Source: Rhabdophis nuchalis (taxonomy: Eukaryota; Chordata; Lepidosauria; Squamata; Natricidae). From it: 64,000 nt of DNA. Numbering within the stretch: the first letter of the stretch is position 1; each line of letters opens with the position of its first letter. Where the stretch lies: contig CM077645.1 of the NCBI GenBank assembly GCA_039707465.1, forward strand, positions 64,191,350-64,255,349, written 5' to 3'. The position numbers and the translations under genes are program-made. Below, piece by piece: positions 24,566-35,829 of the stretch. The notes under the pieces were generated by a model that worked only from the letters and a program-made list of their open reading frames with translations, did no database searches and had not been told where the DNA came from.

Positions 24566-25826
24566 GATAATACTGATATTATATGAATAAATAAGCACAT
24601 AGAACAACAAAAAGTTGTAGGACTATGTGTACTTATTATTCTCCCTCTCTCTAGAGAAGGACAATCTCTCCATACTGAACAATCTCAAGGGAATTATTAT
24701 TACAATTCTTATTTCAAGTTCTTATGATTTGGGTTGGACTTAAAGCAAAGAATTTTACAGCATATGGATATGCAAAACCTAGAATTAATGTTATTTGTAA
24801 ATATCATCTTTCTCTTGTACTCTCTGCTTTTATTAGAATTAGAAACTTTTTTTTGAAAAGCCAAAATCTAAGCTCAATTATGCCTTTTCTATGATCAGTT
24901 AGTACGTATTAGTATATTCTCTTTGATCTGCATTGACACAGGAGTGATTTAATTTTCCATTCAAGCCTATAAAAATAATTAAAATTAGATAATAATTATA
25001 GCACTAATGGCTTCAAATGCTACAGATGGGCAATGTGTTTCGACAATATAAGGGTTAGATTCATAGTACAACCATATTAAACAAACACATGTTTATCTGC
25101 CAACCTCTAGACCATAGACCTGAACTGATCCCACTGGAGAGACAGGGTCTAAATAAAGGCCCATTGTGTTTTCATGAGACACACAATTGCCATGAACTTG
25201 CCAAGAGTTCAGGGGTAAGTATAGCTGTACTTTCAGTGGCTGCAAAAAAAATTGGACTCTGCACCCTTGTGTTCATGCATCTGCTTGGCACAGCCCTTGC
25301 AGGAGCCCAGCTCTATTTCACTCAAATAACTTAGCTATTCATGAACAATGAGGTTCAAATTGTACTTTTCTTCAACACAACATTAACTCTCAAAGAGCTG
25401 GAAATTCAGTATTCTGTTCTTTCAGCTTAGATTCCAAATGAGCCACAGAGAACATTATATGAGCCGTAATCCCATTAAATATATCATCTTGCAAATATCT
25501 AAATCCAGTTAATTAACTTGTATTGCAAAAGAGCTCTAAGATAGTGGGCGCTTGGTGAGTTGCCATACATTTTTAGCTCTCAAGCTTGTAAAAGCTAGGT
25601 AAATGGTGACGTGCTCCTAAATTTAATTCTTAAAAACAGAAGGTAACAAAATTATCATGGAGAAATACTTTGCATTTTTATTTTAAGAAATATATACAAA
25701 TACTTTTTAAAAGACATTATTCATTTCAAAATGTTCACATACGTTTTCCCTCTAATGTCTGGCATATTTCTTGGATTATAATGTCATTCATGCCAACCTG
25801 ACCAAGATCTATGCTGGCAAGGATTT

Positions 25827-28229
25827 ATGGGAATTGTAATCCAACACATCAGAAGGATTCTGATAGTAATAGTAATGGGAGATTTTAACTACCCTGACAT
25901 CAATTGGGAAACAAACTCTGCACCAAGTGGAAGATCCAACAGGTTCCTAAGAAACCTAGCAGACAACTTTGTTTCCCAAAAGGTAGAGAAGGGAACAAGG
26001 GGATCAGCAATATTGGACTTAATTCTCACTAACAGAGAGGAAATGATAGAAGGTGTAGAAGCTACAGGAACTTTGGGGGCAAGCGATCATGAAATACTGG
26101 AATTCAACATTATGCAAACAAAAGTAGTTGAACAAAGTCAAACTAGAGTCTTAGACTTCAAGAGAGCTAATTTCAATAAACTCAGAGAGAGCTTGGGAAG
26201 GATTCCATGGATGAGAATCCTCAAGGGGAAAACAACTCAAGAAGCTTGGGAAATTTTGAAAAATGAGATTATAAAAGCCCAGTCCAGCGCAATACCAATG
26301 AAGAAGAAAAATAACAGTTCCCAAAAGAAACCAGCATGGCTGCATAAAGAACTCTCTGACAAATTGAAAGACAAAAAGGATAAATATAAAAAGTGGAAAA
26401 AGGGGGACATAACCAAGGCAAAATATCAGCAAATAGCCCGAGCCTGTAAAGACGAAGTGGGGAAAGCTAAGGCTCACAATGAAGAAAGGCTTGCCAAAAA
26501 AGTAAAAAATAACAAAAAAAGCTTCTTCCAACATGTTAAAAATAAGAAAAAAGTTAAGGAAACAATTGGTCCACTGCTGGGAGAAAATGGCAAGAAGATG
26601 ATAAGCAACAGGGAGAAAGCAGAACTATTTAACTCTTTTTTTGCATCTGTCTTTACACAAAGGGATAAAACAGTCCAATCAATCAAAAACAGCACCACAA
26701 ATATCAGATTAGGAACACAAGTTGAAATAGGGAAGAAAATGGTAAGTGAGCACCTGTCTGCCCTGGACGAGTTCAAATCACCAGGACCGGATGGATTACA
26801 CCCCAGGGTTCTGAAGGAACTGGCAGACGAGATCTCAGAACCACTGAACTATATCTTTCAGAGATCCTGGAGCACCGGGGAACTGCCAGAAGACTGGAAA
26901 AGAGCAGATGTGGTTCCCATCTTCAAAAAAGGAAAAAAAACAGATCCAGGAAACTATAGACCCATCAGCCTGACCTCAATACCAGGAAAGATTCTGGAAA
27001 AGATAATTAAACAACAAATAAGTGAACACCTAGAAGCAAACAAAGTAATAGCCAAAAGCCAACATGGGTTTGTCAAAAACAGATCATGCCAGACGAATCT
27101 AATTGCATTCTTTGACAAAGTAACAAAATCAGTGGACCAGAGGAATGCTGTTGATATAATTTACCTGGACTTCAGTAAGGCATTTGATAAAGTAGACCAT
27201 AACCTACTATTAGATAAAGTAGAAAATTGTGGGTTAGACAGCAGCACCACCAAATGGATTCGTAACTGGCTGACCAACCGCACTCAACGTGTAGTCCTCA
27301 ATGGAACTGCATCTACATGGAAGGAAGTATGCAGTGGAGTCCCCCAAGGCTCTGTTTTAGGCCCAGTACTCTTTAACATCTTCATCAACGATTTGGATGA
27401 GGGGATAAATGGGGAACTCATCAAATTCGCAGACGACACCAAGCTGGCAGGAATAGCCAACACTCCAGAAGATAGGCTTAAGATACAGAAGGATCTAGAC
27501 AAACTTGAACATTGGGCACTGTCTAATAAAATGAAATTCAATTGTGAAAAAAGTAAGGTCCTACATATAGGCAAGAAAAACCAAATGCACAAGTACAGTA
27601 TAGGTGGTACCTTGCTCAATAGTAGCAACTGTGAGAGGGATCTCGGAATCCTAGTGGACAACCATTTAAATATGAACCAGCAGTGTGCAGCAGCTGCCAA
27701 AAAAGCCAACACAGTTCTAGGCTGCATCAACAGAGGGATAGAATCTAGATCGCGTGAAGTGTTAATGCCACTGTATAGTGCCTTGGTAAGGCCACACTTG
27801 GAATACTGCATACAGTTTTGGTCGCCACGATGTAGAAAAGACGTGGAGACTCTGGAAAGAGTGCAAAGAAGAGCAACCAAGATGATTAGAGGACTGGAGA
27901 CTAAGACATATGAAGAACGGCTGCAGGAGCTGGGTATGTCTAGTTTGATGAAGAGAAGGACCAGGGGAGACATGATAGCAGTGTTCCGATATCTCAGAGG
28001 GTGCCACAAAGAAGAGGGAGTCAAACTTTTCTCCAAGGCACCTGGGGGCAGGACAAGGAGCAATGGGTGGAAACTAACCAAGGAGAGAAGCAACTTAGAA
28101 CTAAGGAGAAATTTCCTAACAGTAAGAACAATTAACCTCTGGAACAGCTTGCCTCCAGCAGTTGTGAATGCCCCAACCCTGGAAGTCTTTAAAAAGATGT
28201 TAGACAGCCATTTGTCTGAAATGGTATAA
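25827..28229 (+). CDS. CR1 ORF2 fragment: endonuclease C-terminus, reverse transcriptase, C-terminal region (800 codons open)
   Basis: The frame is open for 800 codons. Counting from the ATG at 25827: endonuclease GDFN at residues 18-21, DLILTN at 64-69 and the catalytic SDH at 86-88; a lysine-rich linker at ~155-245; reverse transcriptase with NYRPISL at ~376, DFSKAFD at 448-454 (motif A), PQGS at 506-509 (motif B) and FADD at 534-537 (motif C, catalytic aspartates present). The C-terminal region ends at SHLSEMV. The first ~12 residues come from flanking DNA, so the ATG is not the original start. All reverse transcriptase catalytic residues appear intact. Without the N-terminal endonuclease, ORF1 and a promoter the copy should not be autonomous. 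Confidence 0.9.
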   Translation: MGIVIQHIRRILIVIVMGDFNYPDINWETNSAPSGRSNRFLRNLADNFVSQKVEKGTRGSAILDLILTNREEMIEGVEATGTLGASDHEILEFNIMQTKVVEQSQTRVLDFKRANFNKLRESLGRIPWMRILKGKTTQEAWEILKNEIIKAQSSAIPMKKKNNSSQKKPAWLHKELSDKLKDKKDKYKKWKKGDITKAKYQQIARACKDEVGKAKAHNEERLAKKVKNNKKSFFQHVKNKKKVKETIGPLLGENGKKMISNREKAELFNSFFASVFTQRDKTVQSIKNSTTNIRLGTQVEIGKKMVSEHLSALDEFKSPGPDGLHPRVLKELADEISEPLNYIFQRSWSTGELPEDWKRADVVPIFKKGKKTDPGNYRPISLTSIPGKILEKIIKQQISEHLEANKVIAKSQHGFVKNRSCQTNLIAFFDKVTKSVDQRNAVDIIYLDFSKAFDKVDHNLLLDKVENCGLDSSTTKWIRNWLTNRTQRVVLNGTASTWKEVCSGVPQGSVLGPVLFNIFINDLDEGINGELIKFADDTKLAGIANTPEDRLKIQKDLDKLEHWALSNKMKFNCEKSKVLHIGKKNQMHKYSIGGTLLNSSNCERDLGILVDNHLNMNQQCAAAAKKANTVLGCINRGIESRSREVLMPLYSALVRPHLEYCIQFWSPRCRKDVETLERVQRRATKMIRGLETKTYEERLQELGMSSLMKRRTRGDMIAVFRYLRGCHKEEGVKLFSKAPGGRTRSNGWKLTKERSNLELRRNFLTVRTINLWNSLPPAVVNAPTLEVFKKMLDSHLSEMV

Positions 28230-28300
28230 GGTTCCTGCCCATGCAGGGGGTTGGACTAGAAGACCTACAAGGTCCCTTCCAACTCTGCTATTGTATTATT
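25858..28300 (+). mobile_element. CR1 LINE, 5'-truncated, plus strand (copy 2)
   Basis: A second copy of the same young CR1 family, about 2.4 kb. Similarity begins just before the endonuclease GDFN motif near 25865. It ends with a short 3' UTR (GGTTGGACTAGAAGACCT near 28248) and a CTGCTATTGTATTATTG tail by 28300. It is truncated at the 5' end like most LINE copies, so it lacks ORF1, the N-terminal part of the endonuclease and the promoter. It lies inverted relative to copy 1, with about 9 kb between them. Confidence 0.93.
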
Positions 28301-28780
28301 GATTCAAGGTTTTGGAAGGCATCAGAATTACAGTAAGTCTTACATAGATATAGTCAATAGCAAGGTCCATTGGCTTTATCCTCAAGTAATTGCATTCTAT
28401 GGCTTTCCCCAACCACATGCCCTCCAGGTGCACTGAGCTGAAATCATCATCCATCTTAACCAGCATAGTTGCTGAGAATAATGAGATCTACAACACAACA
28501 TAACAGGGCACTAACATGAGTATATAGGATAGCAGTCTAGGTAAAAGATTAAGTGACTAGTAAATGTTGTTTGATCAAAAAGCCTACCCAAAAACCGAAT
28601 CATGCTGTACTGATTAAATTGCAACACAAAAAGGCTGTTTCATTGCTTTAGGGCTGATTTGTTTTGCTCCTTTACTCTTGTGATATTTTATTTTAGGGTG
28701 ATTTTTTTTTTGCTTGCAATCCTTTTTTTAAATATAAAACTCATTGACATGACCTGTCACTTGATGGGCTTTGTACAATA

Positions 28781-29141
28781 CAGGTAGTCCTTGATTTACA
28801 ACAGTTCATTTAGTGACCATTCAAAGTTACTACAGCACTGAAAAACCATTGCAACGTCCCCATGGTCACATGATCAAAATTCAGCCATTTGGAAACTGGC
28901 TCATATGTATGGTCGTTGCAGTTTGCCAGGGTCCTATGAGCACCTATGATCACCCTTGACAAGCAAAGTCAAGGGGGAAGCCAGATTCGCTTAACAATCA
29001 TGTTGCTAACTTAACAACTCAGTGTTTCACTTAACAACTGTTAAGAAGGATCATAAAATGGGACAAAATTCACTTAACAACTGTCTCACTTAGCAACATA
29101 AATGTTGGGCTCCATTGTGGGCATAAGTGGAGGACTACCTG
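28781..29141 (+). mobile_element. TA-target MITE with AGGTAGTCC termini (361 bp)
   Basis: Ends CAGGTAGTCCTTGATTTAC and GTGGAGGACTACCTG, flanked by TA at 28779-28780 and 29142-29143. Opposite orientation to 20219-20599. Complete copy. Confidence 0.93.
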
Positions 29142-29199
29142 TACTGATTTTTAAATACTCCAGCTAATAATAATAGTAATACAAACTATATTAAATTTT

Positions 29200-30300
29200 T
29201 CATTTGCCTTTAATCAAGAAGTTTGAAAACAAACTTTCTAATTTAGCACAATCATCCTGCGCTAAGATGCATGCCCATCTTTCACATTGTTTGCAAATTG
29301 GCTTGGAGAGATTGAAAATTTTCTCTGACTTGCAAAAATGAAGAATTCAGGGAGATTGAGGCCTAAAATAATTCCAAAAGCTTTTCTGTGTTTCTCCGTG
29401 TGACCCTAGTCAACACACACTGCGCCACTTTGGGAATTTTCTCACAGCGTAATTCGCAGAGAAGTGGGACGAAGATCAGAAGCTACTTTCCTTATAAAGG
29501 ATTGGCGGAAAATTTGTATCAATCTCGTCAGGTAGGATTGCAGTTTGAGATGGTTTTTCATTGTGAAAAGAAAAAATAGAAAATCTTGCGAAGTACTTTA
29601 AACATACTTTTAGATTACATTATCGATTTAGGCTACCCAGTTAGCTTACTACCAAAGAGTTAATGGCACAGACTTTTCTGTGCTATGTTCTATCATGTTA
29701 CTGTTAGAAACCAGCTGCATCCATTACAGAAGTATCCTAATGACCATATAATTAAGAGCATCATTGTAGTAATGACATTTTTCATCTGGAAAGAAAAGAC
29801 TTTAATGAAAAAAAGGCATTTATTGGGCCAATTTCACCTGTCTGTCTATGATATTTCACTTTTATTCCCTCAGCTGTTATCATAAAGGTAATGCCGGGTG
29901 TTTGACAAGGGCCTCTGACTTTGCGCTCATCTAATTAAAGGGAAAATGCACTCCGAATTCTAGTGAGTGATTTTATTTTTTAAAAATACTGCTCATTCAT
30001 CTTGCTTAAAGATTTACCTGACTTGGTGCATTTGATTATGAAAGGGACAATAGTCCTCTTGTTTGCACAGTTTCCAGTCACTTGGTTCAGGGTCAGCAGA
30101 CACAGCAAGAGGTGGCCATCGCTAAAGTTCGTCTCCCCGTCCCCTTATTTTAAAATCCAAAGGCCTGACTAAGTTCTTGATTTTTATCAGCTATTTAAGG
30201 CCAGAAAGAAAAGGCGAAACTTGTCTTGATTTGTAAACTTTATTTAGCAATAATTGGCTTGTTTAAGTTACATTTTACTCAACAAAATTTTCCATGAAGT
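29200..30300. promoter_or_regulatory. Candidate conserved non-coding element (enhancer-like)
   Basis: Repeat-free sequence with more balanced composition than its flanks, TAATTA at 29932-29937, CAATAATTGG near 30250 and several TTTGCAT/GTAAAC-like words. Such texture is typical of deeply conserved developmental enhancers. The location, probably in the RAB11FIP2-EMX2 desert, makes this plausible, but conservation cannot be shown from one sequence. Confidence 0.35.
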
Positions 30301-30949
30301 CAGAAGAAGAGTTAGAGGTGAATGACCACTGGGCAATTAAAAATAAAATAAGATTAAACAAGGCTTGTATCTTAGACTTTAAAGATGCACTTAGACACTG
30401 AAGACAGATTAATTGAAATTGTTCCTGGGGAAAAAAAATAGCACATTTATGAAAAATGAATAGAATGCAATCAGTTTTATCAATTTTTTAAAACCCAAGG
30501 GAAGGACCATACTGTGTCCTGATCCCGCTGCCTGCTTCAGGTACAATTGTGGATATTGTCTGAGAGTTAAAGTAGACATTTTTTTGCCAGAGCAAAGAAG
30601 CAGACATGTCTGCTTAAGATAGCTGAGATCCCTCTGGGCTACTGATATAAACCTCCATGATAGTATCTTTTCCACAGTTGTTGAGTCAGGATTCGAACTG
30701 AGAGTACTTTGGATTCCCCAACATACAAAAAGAAAGTCTATTCAATTTAATTATTTTTATTTCCAGACCAGTTAAATAAAAATTGCAAAGAGAAAAGAAA
30801 AAAAGAAAAAAAATTCTTACCAAGATAACATGCTATTCTTTAGCGAATATGCTTTTGGCACACGAGCCAAAAAAAGGTTACCCATGACTGCTATAGATGA
30901 AGAAGTTGGACAGCTAGAGTGTTGCTGACCCCTCTCACCTCCTTCTAGT

Positions 30950-31073
30950 CACATGGAGATTTTACAGTATCCTTCCCCTGTCACGTCCACCAAGCCACGC
31001 CCACCAAACCATGACACACCCACCAAGCCATGCACACAGAACCAGTAATAAAAATTTTTAAATCCCACCACTA
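30950..31073 (-). mobile_element. hAT MITE fragment, GTGGGATTCA family
   Basis: Minus-strand counterpart of the 9014 fragment: it ends in AAATCCCACCACTA on the plus strand, preceded by CCACCAAGCCACGCCCACC-type repeats and GAGATTTTACAGTATCCTTC. Only one terminus is present. Confidence 0.7.
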
Positions 31074-31393
31074 TTTGTTGCAGATGCAACGTATATTTCA
31101 TGCAGAGGAAAAAAGTACACCTCCCATGGCCCCTGCTGATAGAAAGGGTTACAAAATTCCAGAAGCCATATTCTGCATACATTTCCTACCTTGTGTGTAT
31201 GTGTATTTTAATTTGAATCAAAAGAAATCGCTTACAATACACATATTGTATTTATAAAAAATGTACAAACATGCATTGTATCTAACCAAATTGTGAATCT
31301 GTGTTTAGAAAAATAGGCACCAAAATACATAAAAAGTCTACTCTACTCATAAAAATTCTACTCTAAATTTTTAAATAAATTACCTTTAAATTA

Positions 31394-31430
31394 CCCATCC
31401 ACAGGGGAACATCTTGCCCCTGTGGATGGG
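31394..31430. repeat. Perfect 14 bp hairpin at the L2 5' junction
   Basis: CCCATCCACAGGGG (31394-31407) and CCCCTGTGGATGGG (31417-31430) are exact reverse complements around a 9 base loop. The right arm is L2 sequence; the left arm lies outside it. Confidence 0.95.
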
Positions 31431-32275
31431 GCGCGCAACTTGGGTGTCCTCCTGGATGCCCGGCTGTCCATGGAAGATCAAGTGACAGCCGTGGCCAGGA
31501 GGGCGTTTTACCAGGTTCGCCTGGTTCGCCAGTTGCGCCCCCTATTGGATCGGGACGCCCTTCGCACAGTCACTCATGCTCTCGTGACATCGCGACTGGA
31601 CTATTGTAACTCTCTCTACATGGGGCTTCCCTTGAGGTACACCCGGAGACTTCAGATGGTTCAGAATGCAGCCGCGCAGGCAATCTTGGGTACCTCCAGA
31701 TCTGCCCACATAACTCCACTTCTGCGCGAGCTGCACTGGCTGCCTGTCGTCTTCCGGGTGCGCTTCAAGGTATTAGTCATCATTTTTAAAGCGCTCCATG
31801 GCTCGGGACCTAGCTATCTGCGGGATCGGATCCTGCCTCATACTTCCTCACGGCCGATTCGCTCCCACAGAGAGGGACTTCTCCGGGTGCCGTCCACTAG
31901 ACTCTGTCAGCGGGCGACACCCAGGGGAAGGGCTCTCTCTGTGGCGGGCCCAGCCCTCTGGAACGACCTTCCCCCTGACATCAGAACAACCACGGACTTC
32001 CGCTCCTTCCGTCTGAAACTAAAAACTCATCTTTTCCGTTTGGCCGGCCTTGGGTAGCCTCTCTCTACAGGGTTTAGCTGTTTTAATTGGGTATTTTAGC
32101 AGGTTAAGGGGATTTTAGCACAGGCCCAGATTTAATTTGTTTTTAATTGTATTTGTATATTTATTGTATTGTGGTTTTAGTTTTCCCTGTGCACCGCTCC
32201 GAGTCCCTACGGGGAGAGGAGCGGTCTATAAATTAAATCATTATTATTATTATTATTATTATTATTAATTAAAAA
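31403..32275 (+). mobile_element. L2 LINE 3' part with ATT-repeat tail
   Basis: The open frame 31422-32057 (211 codons) encodes the C-terminal third of an L2 ORF2: NLGVLLDARLSMEDQV (post-RT region), LVTSRLDYCNSLYMGLP, RRLQMVQNAAA, LRELHWLPV, GRALSVAGPALWNDLPPD and a final LKTHLFRLAGLG. The 3' UTR ends with CACCGCTCCGAGTCCCTACG and TATAAATTAAAT followed by ~10 ATT units (32241-32266). The 5' truncation point coincides with a perfect 14 bp hairpin (31394-31430). GC- and CpG-rich, so probably young. The reverse transcriptase and endonuclease domains are absent. Confidence 0.9.
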
Positions 32276-33114
32276 CATGAGATATTGAGGAATGTTTGAA
32301 TTGATAAATTTGTAGAAGTTGAGAAGGCAAAACTGATTGATGTTTTTCCATCTGTATCTCATTCTAGCCTTTCTTCCAACAATCATTATAGGACTATATG
32401 ATTTATAAATTCATATTGAAAATAATTCTTAATACACCAGAGTGAATTTTATTTATGAATTGTTGAGTGGTATTTACATGAGTCTTGAGAATAAACACTC
32501 TAAGAAGTAATTCTGTGTTGTTATTTTTCTAAATAGTAGATGGAAGTTCTTAAAAGCCTTTTAAGGAAAAGGTTTTGCAAATTAAATTAACATGCAAACA
32601 TACATTCATTAAATTAACTACTGCATAGCTTTGATCTGACCATTTTATGAAGTATATACTAATTTGGCCTTGCAAAAGGCTTTGATCATACCAGCGCTAC
32701 ATCTTACCTTATTCAGAAATCTCATTGTTGTAAAACTGATCAAAGCAAAGACAAAAAAAGGTAGATTAAATGTCAAAGAGATAGGGAAGGAGATTGGCCT
32801 TAAAATTGTGTCTGCCATACGAAGTGGGAGAGTTAGCAGGGTATACTGTGACCTGATTTTTAGCCTCAAAGAATCTTTGCTTTTTCCAAAATCTGGATTA
32901 ACCTCAGCACCATCTCTGAATAGCAAAGTAGTTCCACGCCATCTTCCTTTTTCATTATTAAAAGCAATTATGCTCCAATTGATACAGATTAAATACTAGA
33001 ATATAAACCATTACAATATTGTTTATTTGCTCAATATTCACTGTTTCCTACATGTAGCTCCGCAACAAGAAACTAAGTATATTAAAAGATATATCACGAC
33101 ACATACTTTAATAT
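32276..33114. other. Non-coding, nothing recognised
   Basis: AT-rich. A 111-codon frame at 32664-32999 has no motif and no homologue that I recognise. Confidence 0.5.
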
Positions 33115-33415
33115 AGGGGCATGTGATGGCTCAGTGAGTAAAGACGCTCAGCTTGGACAGCCCAGAATCTGGGATCTGAGTGTTACTTGTCTCTGCTCCT
33201 GCCAACCTAGCAGTTCAAAGAAAGCGAATGCAAGTAGATAAATAAGTATCACTTTGATGAGAAGCTAACAGCATTCTGTGTGCCTGGGTATATAGGCATG
33301 TTTTCCACATGACCACAGAAGCGTCTTTGGATAATGCTGGCTCCCCCAGCTAAAAAACAATGATAAGTACCGCTCCCTAGAGTCAGGGAAAACATTTATC
33401 TTCATACTTTAGTAT
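33115..33415 (+). mobile_element. tRNA-derived SINE, Sauria-like
   Basis: The head GATGGCTCAGTGAGTAAAGACG resembles a tRNA A box. The body (CTGCCAACCTAGCAGTTC, CACATGACCACAGAAG, CGTCTTTGGATAATGCTGGC, CCCTAGAGTCAGGGAAAAC) is the conserved core I know from squamate SINEs, which end in a BovB-like 3' tail (here ACATTTATCTTC). The family name is from memory. The B box is degraded. Confidence 0.7.
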
Positions 33416-34316
33416 GATGGATGCACAATGCAATGGCTCTGTGGAGGTTAGGAAGTCAAAAATAATTTGTTTCAATCTTAGGACCAAAACCACTGCTACC
33501 TCTGTTTAAATTGTGAATGCTTCATACATTAGCAAATATAGTACCATAAATGAGAATATTAAAAAAATATGTTTCCATAGGCAAGAAAGATTTTGTGGAA
33601 TGAATAGAAGAACAAATGAAGAAATGCTGAAAAGATCAGACAATGAAAGTACTAAATTTGTCCAACTGCTTTGCTTTGTTTTGTAATCTAGCTCTTGTAT
33701 TTCAGCTACACAGCTATATAGCATAGTTTTACACATTTTTTCAATGTTTTATGCAGCTGGTTTATATTACTACATTGCTAAAAAGGAATAATAATAAAAA
33801 TGATTCCAACTTCAATTTTGTAATCATTGATGGCCAAGAAAAATAAAGGATTAATTGCTATCACAATCATAATATGTGAGAAACAGTTGCTGAAGTTATA
33901 ATTGTAGGTGGAGCTTATAAGAGCTATTATAATTTTACATTAGTATAATACTTCTGATAGCTATTATATTTGTCTTCAAAGCTCTTTGGAGGGGAATATT
34001 TCCTCATATTATTGAATTATGCACTGTTATTTATGGGTGTAAAGTTGTTATAGTTGATACTAAATTGACACCCATAATTGATCTGATTATGATTAAATAC
34101 TGTCACACAATGTTACTAACACAAGTAACACATCTTCCTTGAGTGAACCTGCTTTGCAAAATAAGAAAAAACAAAGACATTATGCTACATGTGAACAAAT
34201 TTTCCCTATTCCTGTTCTATATATTTCAACTATTTCAATAGAAAGGACAAAGAAAGGAGAAAACTGAAATTACTATATTATACAGTATTCTATAAATAAT
34301 TCAGCCTAATTTGAAT
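33416..34316. other. Non-coding, nothing recognised
   Basis: Very AT-rich; no repeat or exon identified. Confidence 0.6.
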
Positions 34317-34649
34317 CTTGAGTCCCCAACCTTTTTGGCACCAGGGACCGGTTTCATTTTAAAGAAAATTCCGTGGACCGGTGGGCATGGCTCGGCTGGC
34401 GTAGAGGGGGAGCGGGGGGGGGGGGAACAGGCAGCGCATGCACGTACGGGGGTGTGTGTGAGTAGGCTCACTCGCCCCTCTCGGCCCCCAACGGCGCGAG
34501 CGGCTGCGCCTGCGGTCTCCTGCCCCCGGTGCGCGCTCTGTCCAGGGGGCTGCCCCCTCCTCCCTCCTCCTCCTCTCCAGCCCTGCGGCCCGGTTCCTAT
34601 CAAGCCACAGACCGGTACCGGTCCGTGGCCTGGGGGTTGGGGACCCCTG
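34317..34649. mobile_element. hAT-like element with GGGACCGGTT termini (333 bp), GC-rich core
   Basis: The left end has TCCCCAACCTTTTTGGCACC and then GGGACCGGTTT. The right end mirrors it (ACCGGTCCGTGGCC, then GGTTGGGGACCCCTG). This is a terminal type widespread in vertebrate hAT elements. The outermost left bases are degraded and no convincing 8 bp duplication remains. The core (34385-34590) is very GC-rich with a G10 run at 34414-34423. Confidence 0.75.
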
Positions 34650-35829
34650 GATTAATGTATATATTTGTGTACATGGAAAACCATATTATAAACAAAAAAT
34701 GGACACATCAGGGATCAAATATTTAAAATCAGTAGTATCTCTATATTTCTATCACTGAACAATAATATTTTGGATACCTAACCCCATGACCAATAAATCC
34801 ATAAATTGAGTATTTTTTCATATGGAATTAAAAAATGCCTACATATCTTTCAATAGCATTGTTGGAAAACCATGTTAACCAACTGATGGATATTAAACCA
34901 AAATGGGATAAGAGTAGGGCATGATTATATGATTAAGTCATAAACATATATTGCATGCAAGTAAATATTTTATGTAGAAAGGGATACATAAAATGTAAAA
35001 ATTAAAAATTGAAAGAAGCCAACACTGGCAATTCATCCAGCCATATTTTATGGCTTTACATACACTTATTTGAAAATAACTGCTATTGAACTGAGAAATT
35101 ACTTTTGAACAGTATTGTACAGTTTCACTATCCAGTCAGTTTCCAAGTTGAAATTCTACAGAACAGATACTGACTTGTGTTTTGCATTATGCAAGTTATG
35201 GTATGTGTGTTTTTGTGCACAGCCACATCCATAAAATATACACAACCATTTTCTTTTTAAAAAGAAACTTTTCCAATAATGTTTTCAAAAATCAGAAAAT
35301 ATTAAATCAGGTGAACAACAAAAGTTCATTAAAAATCTTTTTTGTATGAAGAAGGGAAAAGCGACAATAATCAAAGATTACAATGAAAATATTGTTCACA
35401 TTCATTCCTTATGTGTTGCATTCACTATAAATGTAATTCTATATCTACAAACGTGCAAATAAATTATTCTTGAAACAGATGTGCACAGGTCTTTACTGAA
35501 TATTTGGTCAATTTGAGAAAACAAATAAAAAACATTTTTGTATTTATTGCATCAGATCATGGCAATTACTGTTAATATTAGCATGGGGCAATCTGAGTGG
35601 CATTTTTTACTGAAACCATCGCAAATCACTATCTATGTTTCAGAATATTCTCCCAGCATAAGCTGTACTTATTCTTTGTGTAAACACATATTACACAGAG
35701 AGCTGTCTTTCCTAAAGAGCATATTTGCTATTCAAACCACCTCCTCAGCCTTAATTCAAAAATAACAGATTTGGGCAGTTTTAATTTTCAAAGATGAGGT
35801 CACTGTTAGTGAATTGGTGAGTAAATCCA
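34650..35829. other. Non-coding, nothing recognised
   Basis: AT-rich, apparently single copy; flanks the homeodomain-motif block at 35.8-36.1 kb and may be part of a larger conserved region. Confidence 0.5.

Larger units (their letters stand above)
22066..25857. other. Non-coding with one L2 tail and one hAT MITE
   Basis: Apart from 23285-23360 and 24430-24565 I recognise only a pyrimidine-rich run (24028-24060) and, at 25805-25850, a TTATGGGAATTGTAATCC block next to the CR1 5' end that resembles an old fold-back repeat. Confidence 0.55.

Noticed and set aside
25827..28229. Reading this ORF as a domesticated host reverse transcriptase gene
   Set aside because: It has a normal CR1 3' UTR and tail, a near-identical copy 9 kb away, and no promoter or splice structure; a young truncated LINE explains it fully.
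32664..32999. 111-codon plus-strand ORF
   Set aside because: No motif, no start context or splice support, and length within chance for this composition.
33115..33415. Possible small structured RNA gene
   Set aside because: The sequence matches a squamate tRNA-derived SINE in order of blocks and 3' tail.
34301..34655. 100-114 codon GC-rich ORFs, possible CpG island or promoter
   Set aside because: The GC-rich stretch is the interior of a hAT-like element with inverted ends; no gene follows it.
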